Origin: Betaproteobacteria bacterium Ga0077523
GTDB lineage: Bacteria; Pseudomonadota; Gammaproteobacteria; Burkholderiales; Ga0077523
Reading direction: 5' to 3'
DNA: 42,767 bases
Assembly (NCBI GenBank): GCA_001464695.1
Contig: LNDQ01000043.1
Span: 1 to 42,767 of the forward strand
Part shown: positions 15,293 through 23,453 of the stretch, one piece after another
Numbering within the stretch: position 1 is the stretch's first letter
How the letters are laid out: each line of letters begins with the position of its first letter
Notes under the pieces: model-generated
Seen by the model: the letters and a program-made list of their open reading frames with translations, nothing else
Told to the model about the DNA's origin: nothing
Database searches by the model: none
Position numbers and translations under genes: made by a program

Positions 15293-17269
15293 TCAGTCGT
15301 TGATCGAAACCAAAGCCACGGCGTAAGCGCCGAGCGTCAGCCCGGCGCCGCCGGACAAGGCCTTCCACGAACCCTGGAACTTCGCAGGGTTCGTGGTGGC
15401 GGTGACGAAGCTCACTTCATCGAGCACGGCCGCGAACGCGCCGCCGCTGCCGCCGCCGGACAACGTCACCTTCTGTGGGTCCGCCGAACGGTTGGCCAGC
15501 CAGAGAAGCGTGCCCCCTTTGCCGCGTACTGCAATGCATTCGACCTTGGCCGGGTCGGACGACGTCGCGGTCACGAGCTTCGCGCCGCTCGCGCGCGCGA
15601 GCCCGCTCACCACGTGGTAGGCCGGATACACAGAGGGGCTGTCGACGGCATCGAAGTACGGCTGCGCGGTCTCCGTCTTGCGGTAGATCACGCCGAGAGG
15701 CCCCGTGGGGGCCCCGATGGTGACGGCCGCGGCACCGGCGCGCGCCAGGGTCGCGATGTAAGTCAGGGTCCATGCCGCACCGAACAGCCCGCGCTGCCGT
15801 GGGTCCATCTTCACGAGGCAGATGCGCTCGTTGTTCGGGTTCGGCGTGAAGGTGGCACCGTGTGGATTGTCGCGGCAGCCGATGGCGCTGGGACCCACGC
15901 GGTGCGCGGTCTTGCCGATGGTTGAGCGCGCCGTGCCGAGTTGCCACGGCAGTGCTTCGTGGGTCTCCATCACGGAGCGATCGTCGGCCGCGTGCACGAT
16001 CGGGCACGTCGTGTTGGTGACGAAATCGAGCAGGTCGGCGGGCGGGCGCTTGCGGTTGAGTTCCGTGAAGAACGAGAACATGCCCCCACCCAGCTTGACG
16101 CCCGGGAACGCGGTGCGCGCTGCCGCGTAGAGCTTGGGGAGCGGCGGCGCGGGCGGGCGCGGGCCACCGGGCAGCACCGATTTCAGGTCGCCCACGGGGC
16201 AGACGGCGATGGCGGCCAGCGTGAGGCCGGACTCCCGCACCAGTTTCGCGACGCCGATGAGTTCCTCGGCGTAACGGTCGACGCTTTCCACCACGATCTC
16301 GAGCACGCAGTCGGCGCCGGTCTGTTCGCACAGCAGCCGATAGCCGTAGAGCTCCTTCGCGCCGTGCTTGGCGCGCGGGTCGAACTGGCAGTTGAGCACT
16401 TTCGGTGCGATGCTCTTCAGGAGCGGCAGTCGAGCAGCGGCGTGCCCGATCTCTTCGGCCGGTACACCAAGTCCGACCGGGGGCATGACATCGCGCGTGG
16501 TGCTGCCCAGCTTGATCTCGATGGCGCCACCGGCACCGGACCGCGCGGCCTTCGGCACGTTGCCCGACAGCGAGAAATGGATCGACTGCCTGACCGGTTC
16601 GCCGGCCTTGAGCGTGTAAGGCCAGGGCAGCGCCAGCGGCCGCACGTACGTCTTGAACGATGCATCGGTCCAGTTGCGGTGGTCTTCCATCTCCCAGGAG
16701 TCGCCTTCCATCCGCACCTTCGCCTTCACGCCGGGCAGCACTTCGTGCGTGAGCGAGCGGATGTGCAGGAACGGCTGGATCGGATTCACCTCCTTCGGAA
16801 AGATCGACTTCTCGATCTTCCCGTCGACGTGCTCGACTTCGACCTTGTTGCCGACCACGCCCTGCAACGGATGCAGCACGACGAATCCGGTGCGTGCCGT
16901 GCGAAAGTCCGTCTTCGGCACGGCGGTACCCTTGAAATCCAGGCTGCCGTCGGCCCGACCCTCGATCGCGATGTCGAATGCGATCTCCATGGCACCGCGG
17001 GCACACACCGCGTGATACGACACCGAGAAGCCGTTCGCACGCTGGTCGACCTTGAGGTCGGTGATCTTCGGGATGTACGTTCCCCAGTTCTCGTCGCGCA
17101 CGAGGAAGGCCAGCGCCCGAACGGCTTCGACACCATTGACCTTGAGGTAGCGCAATGCGCCGTTATCCAACTCGACAGTGAGCGGCCCGGCAGTGAGGAT
17201 GCGGCCCGGCACATCGGGCTGCTCGGTGCCGCAGAGCTTGATCGCACGGGAAGCGGGAACGGTCTTCAT
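15293..17269 (-). CDS. Large hydrolase-like protein resembling D-apionate lactonase (ApnL)
   Basis: 658 residues, no signal peptide. Distinctive conserved-looking blocks are FLVRDENWGTYIP (near 77-89), TGFVVLHPLQGV, an acidic EMEDHRNWTDASFKTYVRP block and, near the C-terminus, KMDPRQRGLFGAAWTLTY followed by TIGAPTGPLGVIYR. I recognise this pattern as the family named D-apionate lactonase, from recollection of its motifs; no search was done. Such enzymes hydrolyse D-apionolactone to D-apionate. It is the last gene of a sugar ABC importer operon, 10 bp after the ATPase gene, so lactone or sugar-acid breakdown fits. No other known apionate-pathway gene is evident nearby. Confidence 0.55.
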   Translation of the reverse strand: MKTVPASRAIKLCGTEQPDVPGRILTAGPLTVELDNGALRYLKVNGVEAVRALAFLVRDENWGTYIPKITDLKVDQRANGFSVSYHAVCARGAMEIAFDIAIEGRADGSLDFKGTAVPKTDFRTARTGFVVLHPLQGVVGNKVEVEHVDGKIEKSIFPKEVNPIQPFLHIRSLTHEVLPGVKAKVRMEGDSWEMEDHRNWTDASFKTYVRPLALPWPYTLKAGEPVRQSIHFSLSGNVPKAARSGAGGAIEIKLGSTTRDVMPPVGLGVPAEEIGHAAARLPLLKSIAPKVLNCQFDPRAKHGAKELYGYRLLCEQTGADCVLEIVVESVDRYAEELIGVAKLVRESGLTLAAIAVCPVGDLKSVLPGGPRPPAPPLPKLYAAARTAFPGVKLGGGMFSFFTELNRKRPPADLLDFVTNTTCPIVHAADDRSVMETHEALPWQLGTARSTIGKTAHRVGPSAIGCRDNPHGATFTPNPNNERICLVKMDPRQRGLFGAAWTLTYIATLARAGAAAVTIGAPTGPLGVIYRKTETAQPYFDAVDSPSVYPAYHVVSGLARASGAKLVTATSSDPAKVECIAVRGKGGTLLWLANRSADPQKVTLSGGGSGGAFAAVLDEVSFVTATTNPAKFQGSWKALSGGAGLTLGAYAVALVSIND

Positions 17270-17279
17270 GGCGGAATCC

Positions 17280-18383
17280 TCAGGAAACGACTTTCTCGGT
17301 GTCGGGTTCGATGATCACGGCCCGGTTCATGTCCACGGCGAGTTCGATGGACTGCCCCGGTTGCGAGGCTTCGTGCGCCTGGAGCTCCGCCACCGCCTCG
17401 ACGCCGCCTAGCTTGAACGTGGCGTAGGTCCGCGCGCCGGTCGGTTGCACCAGATCGATGACGGCCCCGCAGCGCGCCAGGCCTTCGCGGGAATCACCTT
17501 CGCGGGCGCGACTGATGTGTTCCGGTCGCAGGCCCAGGACGATGCGCTTGCCGGTGTACGGTGAGAGCCGATCGTTCCGCGCCTGAGGCAACGGCAGCAC
17601 GGCACTGTCGCCGATGCGCACCGCGAGGCGGCCCGCGACGGACGCGATCTCGGCGTCGACGAAGTTCATCGAGGGTGACCCCAGAAACCCGGCGACGTAC
17701 TTCGTGGCCGGGCGCTCGTAGAGATCGAGCGGCGAGCCCTGCTGCTCGATCTTGCCGTCGCGCAGCAGCACGATGCGATCGGCCATCGTCATCGCCTCGA
17801 TCTGGTCGTGCGTGACGTAGATCATGGTCTTGTCGAGTTCCTGGTGCAGTCGCTTGATCTCGCTGCGCATCTCGTCGCGCAGCTGCGCATCCAGGTTCGA
17901 CAGCGGCTCATCGAAGAGATAGAGGCGGGCATTGCGCACGATGGCGCGACCGATGGCCACGCGCTGCAGCTGACCGCCCGAGAGCTGGCGCGGATAGCGT
18001 TGCAGCAGATGGTCGATCGCCAGCATCTCGGCGGCACGCTTGACCTTCGACTCGATCTCGCCGGACGGCGTCTTGCGCGCCCGCAGGCCGAAGGCGATAT
18101 TGTCGTACACGCTCATGTAGGGATAGAGCGCGTAGTTCTGGAAAACCATCGCGATGTCGCGGTCGCGCGGCGGATCGTCGGTGACGTTCTGGCCGCCGAT
18201 CTCGATCGTCCCCGAGTCGGCATCCTCGAGGCCCGCGATGGTCCTGAGCAGCGTGCTCTTGCCGCAGCCCGACTGACCGACCAGAACGGTGAACTCGCCT
18301 GCGGGAATCTCGAGGTCGATGCCTTTCACGGCATGGACCGAACCATAGTACTTGTTGAGTGCCGTGATCCTGAGATCAGCCAT
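17280..18383 (-). CDS. Sugar ABC transporter ATPase (MalK/UgpC type)
   Basis: 367 residues. The nucleotide-binding domain has Walker A GQSGCGKST (36-44), the Q-loop in VFQNYALYP, signature LSGGQ (134-138), Walker B LYLFDEP (154-160) and switch His in YVTHDQIEA. The C-terminal 130 residues form the TOBE/OB regulatory region of CUT1-type ATPases (LGLRPEHIS). It energises import through the two permeases encoded just upstream. The gap to the preceding permease gene is 3 bp. Confidence 0.92.
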   Translation of the reverse strand: MADLRITALNKYYGSVHAVKGIDLEIPAGEFTVLVGQSGCGKSTLLRTIAGLEDADSGTIEIGGQNVTDDPPRDRDIAMVFQNYALYPYMSVYDNIAFGLRARKTPSGEIESKVKRAAEMLAIDHLLQRYPRQLSGGQLQRVAIGRAIVRNARLYLFDEPLSNLDAQLRDEMRSEIKRLHQELDKTMIYVTHDQIEAMTMADRIVLLRDGKIEQQGSPLDLYERPATKYVAGFLGSPSMNFVDAEIASVAGRLAVRIGDSAVLPLPQARNDRLSPYTGKRIVLGLRPEHISRAREGDSREGLARCGAVIDLVQPTGARTYATFKLGGVEAVAELQAHEASQPGQSIELAVDMNRAVIIEPDTEKVVS

Positions 18384-18386
18384 GAT

Positions 18387-19217
18387 TCAACCCTTCACCG
18401 CGCCCAGCGATATGCCGCGCACGAGATACCGTTGCATGAAACCGACGACGATGAAGATGGGCACAGTGCCCAGCACCGACATCGCGGAGATCTTCGCCCA
18501 GAAGTTGGATTGCCCGCCGAAGTAGTGGGTGACCTGCACCGTGTAGGTCGAGACTTCGGTCCGCGTCAGCACCAGCGCGAAGATGAAGTCATTCCACGCG
18601 AACACGAACGTGAAGATGGCGGTGGCGAAGAGACCCGCGCGGCACATGGGAAAGACGACTTTCCACAGCACCTGCCAGCGGGTGCAGCCGTCCACCAGCG
18701 CGGACTCCTCCAGCGCCTTCGGGATGTCGTTGATGTAGCCCCGCATCATCCAGATCACATACGGCAGATTGAAAGCGGTGTAGAGCAGGATCAGGCCGAC
18801 ATAGGTGTCGACCAGCTTCAGCCACACGTAGAGCAGGAAGATCGGGAACACCACGGCGATGGGCGGCACCATGCGCTGCGAGATGATCCAGTTGGCGAGG
18901 TTCTCGCCCCCGGTGCGGAAGCGCGCGAGGCTGTAGGCGCACAGTGTGCCGAGGAACATGGCGAAGACAGTACTCACGCTGGCGACCACGAGGCTGTTAC
19001 CCACCGTATTGGCGTCGCCGTCCTTGAACAGCACCTGATAGTTGTCGAACTGGAGCTGGGCCGGCCACCACTTCGGCGGGAACGCGAAGATCTCCTCCGG
19101 CGTCTTGAAGGAGATCATGAAGAGCCAGTAGATCGGGAACAGGAAGAAGGCGGTGATCGCGACGGCTGCGGCGAGGCGCAGTACCAGCTTCACGCGGCGG
19201 CGTTGTCGGAGATTCAT
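18387..19217 (-). CDS. Sugar ABC transporter permease (MalG-like)
   Basis: 276 residues with about six membrane segments, binding-protein-dependent permease. The ATPase-contact EAA loop is EESALVDGCTRWQVLWKVVFP; the C-terminus LVRGISLGAVKG is typical of MalG/UgpE subunits. It pairs with the permease at 19426. Repeat R5 fills the 208 bp between the two permease genes; the ATPase gene follows 3 bp downstream. Confidence 0.9.
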   Translation of the reverse strand: MNLRQRRRVKLVLRLAAAVAITAFFLFPIYWLFMISFKTPEEIFAFPPKWWPAQLQFDNYQVLFKDGDANTVGNSLVVASVSTVFAMFLGTLCAYSLARFRTGGENLANWIISQRMVPPIAVVFPIFLLYVWLKLVDTYVGLILLYTAFNLPYVIWMMRGYINDIPKALEESALVDGCTRWQVLWKVVFPMCRAGLFATAIFTFVFAWNDFIFALVLTRTEVSTYTVQVTHYFGGQSNFWAKISAMSVLGTVPIFIVVGFMQRYLVRGISLGAVKG

Positions 19218-19227
19218 GGTAGATGGT

Positions 19228-19405
19228 CCGAGGGCTTTCCCTCACCCCAACCCCTCTCCCGGAGGGAGAGGGGTCGGCGTTGCCGCCCCCCGCGGGGTGG
19301 TTGGTGGCGCCCCTCACCCCAACCCCTCTCCCGGAGGGAGAGGGGCTTTGCATCGAGGTGTGCCTCCCTCTCCCTCCGGGAGAGGGATCGAGGGTGAGGG
19401 AGAGT
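19228..19405. repeat. GC-rich hairpin repeat R5 (three units)
   Basis: Two identical 35-bp copies lie at 19239-19273 and 19311-19345, each holding the hairpin CCTCTCCC/GGGAGAGG. A third, related copy in reverse orientation spans about 19363-19400. The arms start CCCTCACCCC and end with GAGGGG. The element sits between the two permease genes of one ABC operon. It shares arms with R3, R6 and R7. Confidence 0.75.
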
Positions 19406-19425
19406 TCGGCAGACAGTCGAAATAC

Positions 19426-20367
19426 TCATCGCGCGAGCTCAACCCGCTTCAGCGCAAGCATCACCACCACCGACAGCAGCACGATGATCAACAACGCCAC
19501 CGCGGCGGTGAAGCTCGTGTCGAATTGTTGGAAGCCCTTCACGTACGCGAAGATGGAAATGGTTTCGGTCATCGTTCCGGGCCCTCCTCGGGTCAGCGCC
19601 CACACGATGTCGAAGAGGCGGAAGAGGTCGAGACCACGGATGAGGATCGCAATGGCCATCACCGGCCAGATCGCTGGCAGCACGATGCGGAAGAACGTCC
19701 GCCACCACCCGGCGCCGTCGATGGACGCCGCCTCGAGCTGCGACTTGTCCACAGCCGAAAGTGCCGCCAGCAGCAGGAGGAACATGAACGGCGTCCACTG
19801 CCAGATCTCGGCTACCAGGATCGCCGGATAGACCAGGTTCGGATTGATGGTCCAGAGGATCGTCGCCTCGCCGCCGATCAACCAACCGATGATCTGGTTG
19901 ATGGGGCCGAAGCGGTTGTCGAACATCAGCGACCAGGTGGCGCCCGCGACGATCGGCGAGATCACCACGGGAAGCACGAGCAGGGCGATGAATACCTGCC
20001 GGCCGGGAATGCGGTCGATGAACAGTTGCGCCATGGCGAGCCCCAGCACCAGTTCCACGGGCAGGGCGATGGCGGTGAAGATGACGGTGTGCAGCAGCGA
20101 CTCCCACATCCGCGTGCTGTGGATCATCTCGCGGTAGTTGAGCAGACCCTGGAACGACGTGTCCATGTCCGTCATCGTGATGTTCTGGAAACTCACCACG
20201 ATGAGATAGACCAGCGGAAAGATGCCGATCAGCAGCAGCACGAAGATCGATGGCGCGACCAGGACGTACTTGAACCGACGATCCCGGGTGGCGGCTAGGG
20301 TGCGGGTGGCTGCCAAGAAAGATTCCGATGGGCTCGATATCGAAAGTGGGAAACAAGAGGCGGGCAT
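19426..20367 (-). CDS. Sugar ABC transporter permease (MalF-like)
   Basis: 313 residues from the ATG at 20367, with about six membrane segments starting near residue 35 (YVLVAPSIFVLLLIGIFPL). The EAA loop is EAASIDGAGWWRTFFRIVLP. The ATG at 20367 lies in the loop side of a strong hairpin (20357-20379) and has no clear Shine-Dalgarno. A TTG at 20316, preceded by CGGAATC, would give a 296-residue protein without the odd leader and is a credible true start. It pairs with the permease at 18387. Confidence 0.88.
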   Translation of the reverse strand: MPASCFPLSISSPSESFLAATRTLAATRDRRFKYVLVAPSIFVLLLIGIFPLVYLIVVSFQNITMTDMDTSFQGLLNYREMIHSTRMWESLLHTVIFTAIALPVELVLGLAMAQLFIDRIPGRQVFIALLVLPVVISPIVAGATWSLMFDNRFGPINQIIGWLIGGEATILWTINPNLVYPAILVAEIWQWTPFMFLLLLAALSAVDKSQLEAASIDGAGWWRTFFRIVLPAIWPVMAIAILIRGLDLFRLFDIVWALTRGGPGTMTETISIFAYVKGFQQFDTSFTAAVALLIIVLLSVVVMLALKRVELAR

Positions 20368-20413
20368 CGCGCCCGCCTCGTGCGTTGCGGACCCGCGCCA
20401 GGAACGGCGCGGG
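20357..20413 (-). terminator. Tandem hairpins between binding-protein and permease genes
   Basis: Reading the minus strand after the binding-protein stop, the first hairpin pairs CCCGCGCC with GGCGCGGG (20413-20406 and 20399-20392, 6-base loop). The second pairs GAGGCGGGC with GCCCGCCTC (20379-20371 and 20365-20357, 5-base loop) and is followed by TTGTTT. This is the form of an intrinsic terminator. Placed between a binding-protein gene and its permeases it most likely acts as an attenuator or 3'-end stabiliser, giving excess binding protein. Confidence 0.7.
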
Positions 20414-20427
20414 CGACCAGCTACGGG

Positions 20428-21882
20428 CTACTTCGGATAGGCCCCCGACTTCGCAGCCCAGGCGGCGTACACGGCCTTCTGCTTCTCGACCCCGACCTTC
20501 GCCGTGATCTCATCCCACTGCTTGGCGATGTCGTCCAGGATCTTCTTCGGATCCTCGCCCGCCCACAGCCGGCTGATGCCCTGACGCAGCGCTTCCTCGT
20601 ACTTGTCGGTCTGGATGAGCGACAGGTCGAGGAGGCCCGTCTTCGACGCGGCCTGCAGCGCAGCCAGGTAATCCTTGGCATCGGGCCACAGCTTGAGGTA
20701 GCCGGGGTTGGTGAAGTGCGAGTCGCGGAACGGGTCGCGCAGGGCGTAGGGCAGTTGCACGCGCTGGTTGGAAATCTCTTCGCTGTTCAGCCACTGGATG
20801 AACAGATACGCCGCTTCCTTCTGCTTGCTGCCGGCCGCCACGGACAGTGCGAAGCCGGCCGCCAGTTCCGGATGTCCGCCCGGCGGCAGCGTGTAGCCCA
20901 CCTTGCCCGCGATCTTCGACTTCGGCACCCACGAGAGCGCCTTTTCTTCCGACAGGTAGCCCGCGGCGAAGCGGCCGTACGGCGGCCACGAGATCGTCAT
21001 CGCGCTCTTGCCTTCGAGGAACACCGCAAGGTTCTCGACGAAGCCGAACTTCTCCACGCCCGGGGGCATGAACTTGTTCTCGCTGCGCCATTCGGTGAGC
21101 ACCTTCACGCCTTCGGGGCCGTTGATGGTGGCCTTCATGTTGGCGTCGAAGAACTTGCCGCCTTCGTTGCGGAAGCGTTCCTGGAACATGAAGTTGCCAT
21201 AGCCCGCTTCGCGGAACATCGAAGCGCCGTAGATGCCTTCGGACTTGAGCGCCTCGGTGAAGAACGCGCCGATCTCGCCGAACTGCTTCCAGGTCTTGGG
21301 CGGGGCCAGGTCGTAGCCGAGCTTCGCCTTGAACGCCTTCTTGAGATCGTCGCGGGCGAAGAGATCCTTGCGGTAGTAGAAGACGAAAACGTCGCCGTCA
21401 TCGGGGAAACCGTAGATCTTCCCGTTGACCTTCATCTGATTGTCGCGATAGGTTGCTGCAATCGTCTGGAGTTCCTTGGCGTACCCGTATTTCTCGACGT
21501 ACGGATCGAGCACTTCGAGCGCACCGGCCTGCGCGAGGTCGGGCATCCACGCCGGGATCACGTTGAGCGCGTCGTACGCACCGGTGCCGGCGCGGAACTC
21601 CTGCATGATCTTGGTGAACATCTCCGACACGGGCGCTTCCACCACCTTCACCTTGCAGCCCGTGAGCTGTTCCCACTTCGGCCCGGAGAAGTTGAGCGGG
21701 TCGAGCGATTGCAGGCCCGCCTCCCACACGATGGTGATGGTCTTGCCGCCGGCGCAGAGCGGCTTCGCCGCATCGACGGCGCGTTGGGCTGCACTTTGCG
21801 CTGCTGCGCCCGTGGACCAGGCGAGCGTGACCGCGGCGAACAATGCCGCGGCTGCGCGCAAACCGAATTGCGCTTGTTTCAT
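20428..21882 (-). CDS. Sugar ABC transporter substrate-binding protein (CUT1 family)
   Basis: 484 residues from the ATG at 21882, preceded by GAGGAGGAGG; an upstream ATG at 21936 would extend it past the signal peptide. The signal peptide is LRAAAALFAAVTLAWSTGAAAQ. The mature protein is an extracellular solute-binding protein family 1 type: TITIVWEAGLQSLDPLNFSG, GFPDDGDVFVFYYRKDLFA and PPGGHPELAAGFALSV. It would bind the sugar or sugar acid in the periplasm. It is the first gene of the operon and is followed by tandem hairpins. The length is above the 400-440 residues common in the family. Confidence 0.9.
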   Translation of the reverse strand: MKQAQFGLRAAAALFAAVTLAWSTGAAAQSAAQRAVDAAKPLCAGGKTITIVWEAGLQSLDPLNFSGPKWEQLTGCKVKVVEAPVSEMFTKIMQEFRAGTGAYDALNVIPAWMPDLAQAGALEVLDPYVEKYGYAKELQTIAATYRDNQMKVNGKIYGFPDDGDVFVFYYRKDLFARDDLKKAFKAKLGYDLAPPKTWKQFGEIGAFFTEALKSEGIYGASMFREAGYGNFMFQERFRNEGGKFFDANMKATINGPEGVKVLTEWRSENKFMPPGVEKFGFVENLAVFLEGKSAMTISWPPYGRFAAGYLSEEKALSWVPKSKIAGKVGYTLPPGGHPELAAGFALSVAAGSKQKEAAYLFIQWLNSEEISNQRVQLPYALRDPFRDSHFTNPGYLKLWPDAKDYLAALQAASKTGLLDLSLIQTDKYEEALRQGISRLWAGEDPKKILDDIAKQWDEITAKVGVEKQKAVYAAWAAKSGAYPK

Positions 21883-22139
21883 GGGAAGCCTCCTCCTCGC
21901 TGTTTCTCGTTCTGGATGGCGGTGCGGCTTTCGCACTCGCGCCTCGCGGCCGCTGGATTATGTGGAAGCGCTACCCGGCAGGCAAGGTGCGTCCGAGGCA
22001 TCTTCATGATGCGGTGCGCAATGACAAGCGATGCTCGCCACCCATGCGACGCTCGTCTCGTCGCGGCCCCCGCCAAGCGTTCGTTGTTGCGCTGCGTTCG
22101 GGTCAGCCCACTCCCGGGAAAAGCCGCTATGCTTCCACC

Positions 22140-22931
22140 ATGCCCGACATCGCTTACGCCGCATTGGTGCTCGCCGAACACCGCCTGGAGCGCGATCCCC
22201 TGGGGGAATTGCCACCGGAACTGCGCCCCGCGGACGAAGCCGAGGCCTATGCGATCCAGGACGAACTGCACCGGCAGCTCACGGGGCGCGGCCTGGGTGA
22301 AGTGACGGGCCACAAGATCGGCTGTACCACCCCGGTCATGCAGGCCTATCTCAAGATCGAACACCCGTGCGCCGGCGGCGTGTTCGAACGCACCGTGCAT
22401 CGCAGCCCGGCCATCGTCCCTCATGGCGATTTCGTGCGCGTGGGCGTCGAATGCGAGATCGTCGTCCGGCTCGGACGGGACCTGCCCCCGCGGCTCAGCC
22501 CCTATTCGCGCGCCGAAGTCGCCGAAGCTGTCGTGGCGTGCATGGCCGGCATGGAGATCGTGGATGCACGCTACGTCGACTATTCCAGGCTCGACACGCC
22601 CACGTTGATCGCCGACGATTTCTTCGACGCCGGCTGCGTGCTCGGCGCCGAAGTGGCGGCCTGGCGCGAGTTCGACCTGGTGGACCTCGTGGGAGTGACC
22701 ACCATCAACGGCGTTGAAGTGGGGCGCGGTCGCGGTGCCGATGTGATGGGCCATCCACTCGAAGCGCTGGCTTGGCTGGCAAGCCAGCGGGCGCAGCGCG
22801 GCCATGGTCTGCGGGCTGGCGAGTTCGTGTTCACCGGCAGCGTGGTAGCGACCAAGTGGCTGGAGCCGGGTGACCACGTCGTCATGGACATCGAGCGCCT
22901 CGGCCGAGTGGAGGCGACCTTTCCGGGGTAG
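22140..22931 (+). CDS. FAH-family hydratase (2-oxopent-4-enoate hydratase-like)
   Basis: 263 residues, fumarylacetoacetate-hydrolase superfamily, closest in layout to MhpD/DmpE hydratases and oxaloacetate/4-oxalocrotonate decarboxylases. The HKIGCTTPVMQAYLKIEHP segment is the substrate loop; Glu104 and Glu106 in VGVECEIVVRLG are probable metal ligands. It would hydrate a 2-oxo-4-enoate, typical of meta-cleavage pathways. The ATG at 22140 is chosen because the protein before it is unlike the family. It is divergent from the ABC operon (258 bp between starts) and not obviously tied to an aromatic pathway here. Confidence 0.8.
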   Translation: MPDIAYAALVLAEHRLERDPLGELPPELRPADEAEAYAIQDELHRQLTGRGLGEVTGHKIGCTTPVMQAYLKIEHPCAGGVFERTVHRSPAIVPHGDFVRVGVECEIVVRLGRDLPPRLSPYSRAEVAEAVVACMAGMEIVDARYVDYSRLDTPTLIADDFFDAGCVLGAEVAAWREFDLVDLVGVTTINGVEVGRGRGADVMGHPLEALAWLASQRAQRGHGLRAGEFVFTGSVVATKWLEPGDHVVMDIERLGRVEATFPG

Positions 22932-23000
22932 CGCGGTCGCGCCGGGTCCGGCGCGCAACGTGCTTGCCTCGAGGGTTCCGTTGCGACTGAAATCCCCGCC

Positions 23001-23447
23001 ATGACCAAGAGTCTGTCGATCCTCGTCCTCGCCCTGATCGTCGCGTCGAGCGCCGGTGCCGCCATCTATCGGTGGGTCGATGCCGACGGCCGCATCTTCT
23101 ACTCCGACAGCCCGCCGAAGCAGGGTGGTGCCAAGGCGGTGAATCTCCAACCGAACACCGTGAGTCCGGTCGCCCCCGTGCCGAAAGCGAAACCCGCGGC
23201 CGTCGCGGGCGCGAAGGTGACGCTCTACACCACCACGTGGTGCGGCTACTGCAAGAAAGCCAGGGCCTACCTCGCCTCCCGCAATATCCCGTTCGACGAT
23301 GTCGATATCGAGACCACCGACCGCGGCCGGCGCGAGTATCGGGAGATGGGAGGCAACGGCGTGCCGGTGATCTTCGTCGGATCCCAGCGCATGGACGGCT
23401 ACGACCAGGGCGGCCTGCAGGCCATGTTACAGGCGGGCGGTTGGTAG
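23001..23447 (+). CDS. Exported DUF4124-glutaredoxin fusion protein
   Basis: 148 residues. Signal peptide 1-20 is followed by a DUF4124 segment (IYRWVDADGRIFYSDSPP, about 22-39), a Pro/Ala/Lys linker, then a glutaredoxin domain (about 72-148). The redox motif is Cys81-Gly-Tyr-Cys84 and the cis-proline loop GVPVIFVG. The signal peptide places this thiol oxidoreductase in the envelope, unlike cytoplasmic glutaredoxins that are reduced by glutathione. DUF4124 is common at the N-termini of exported beta/gammaproteobacterial proteins. It ends 6 bp from the stop of the convergent cyclase-BTAD gene. Confidence 0.85.
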   Translation: MTKSLSILVLALIVASSAGAAIYRWVDADGRIFYSDSPPKQGGAKAVNLQPNTVSPVAPVPKAKPAAVAGAKVTLYTTTWCGYCKKARAYLASRNIPFDDVDIETTDRGRREYREMGGNGVPVIFVGSQRMDGYDQGGLQAMLQAGGW

Positions 23448-23453
23448 ACCGCT

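Noticed and set aside
15941..17314. A 457-residue open frame on the plus strand
   Set aside because: Antisense to the ApnL-like gene, Arg/His/Asp-rich, no ribosome binding site or motif.
17808..19397. A 529-residue open frame on the plus strand
   Set aside because: Antisense to ABC ATPase and permease genes whose motifs are complete; ends in repeat R5.
19228..19405. Possible CRISPR array from repeated 35-bp units
   Set aside because: Only two identical copies plus an inverted one, each itself a hairpin, with no regular spacers and no cas genes.
22937..22956. GCGCCGG/CCGGCGC hairpin after the FAH-family gene as a terminator
   Set aside because: Only 7 bp with a two-base loop and no T-run; in GC-rich DNA this is weak evidence.
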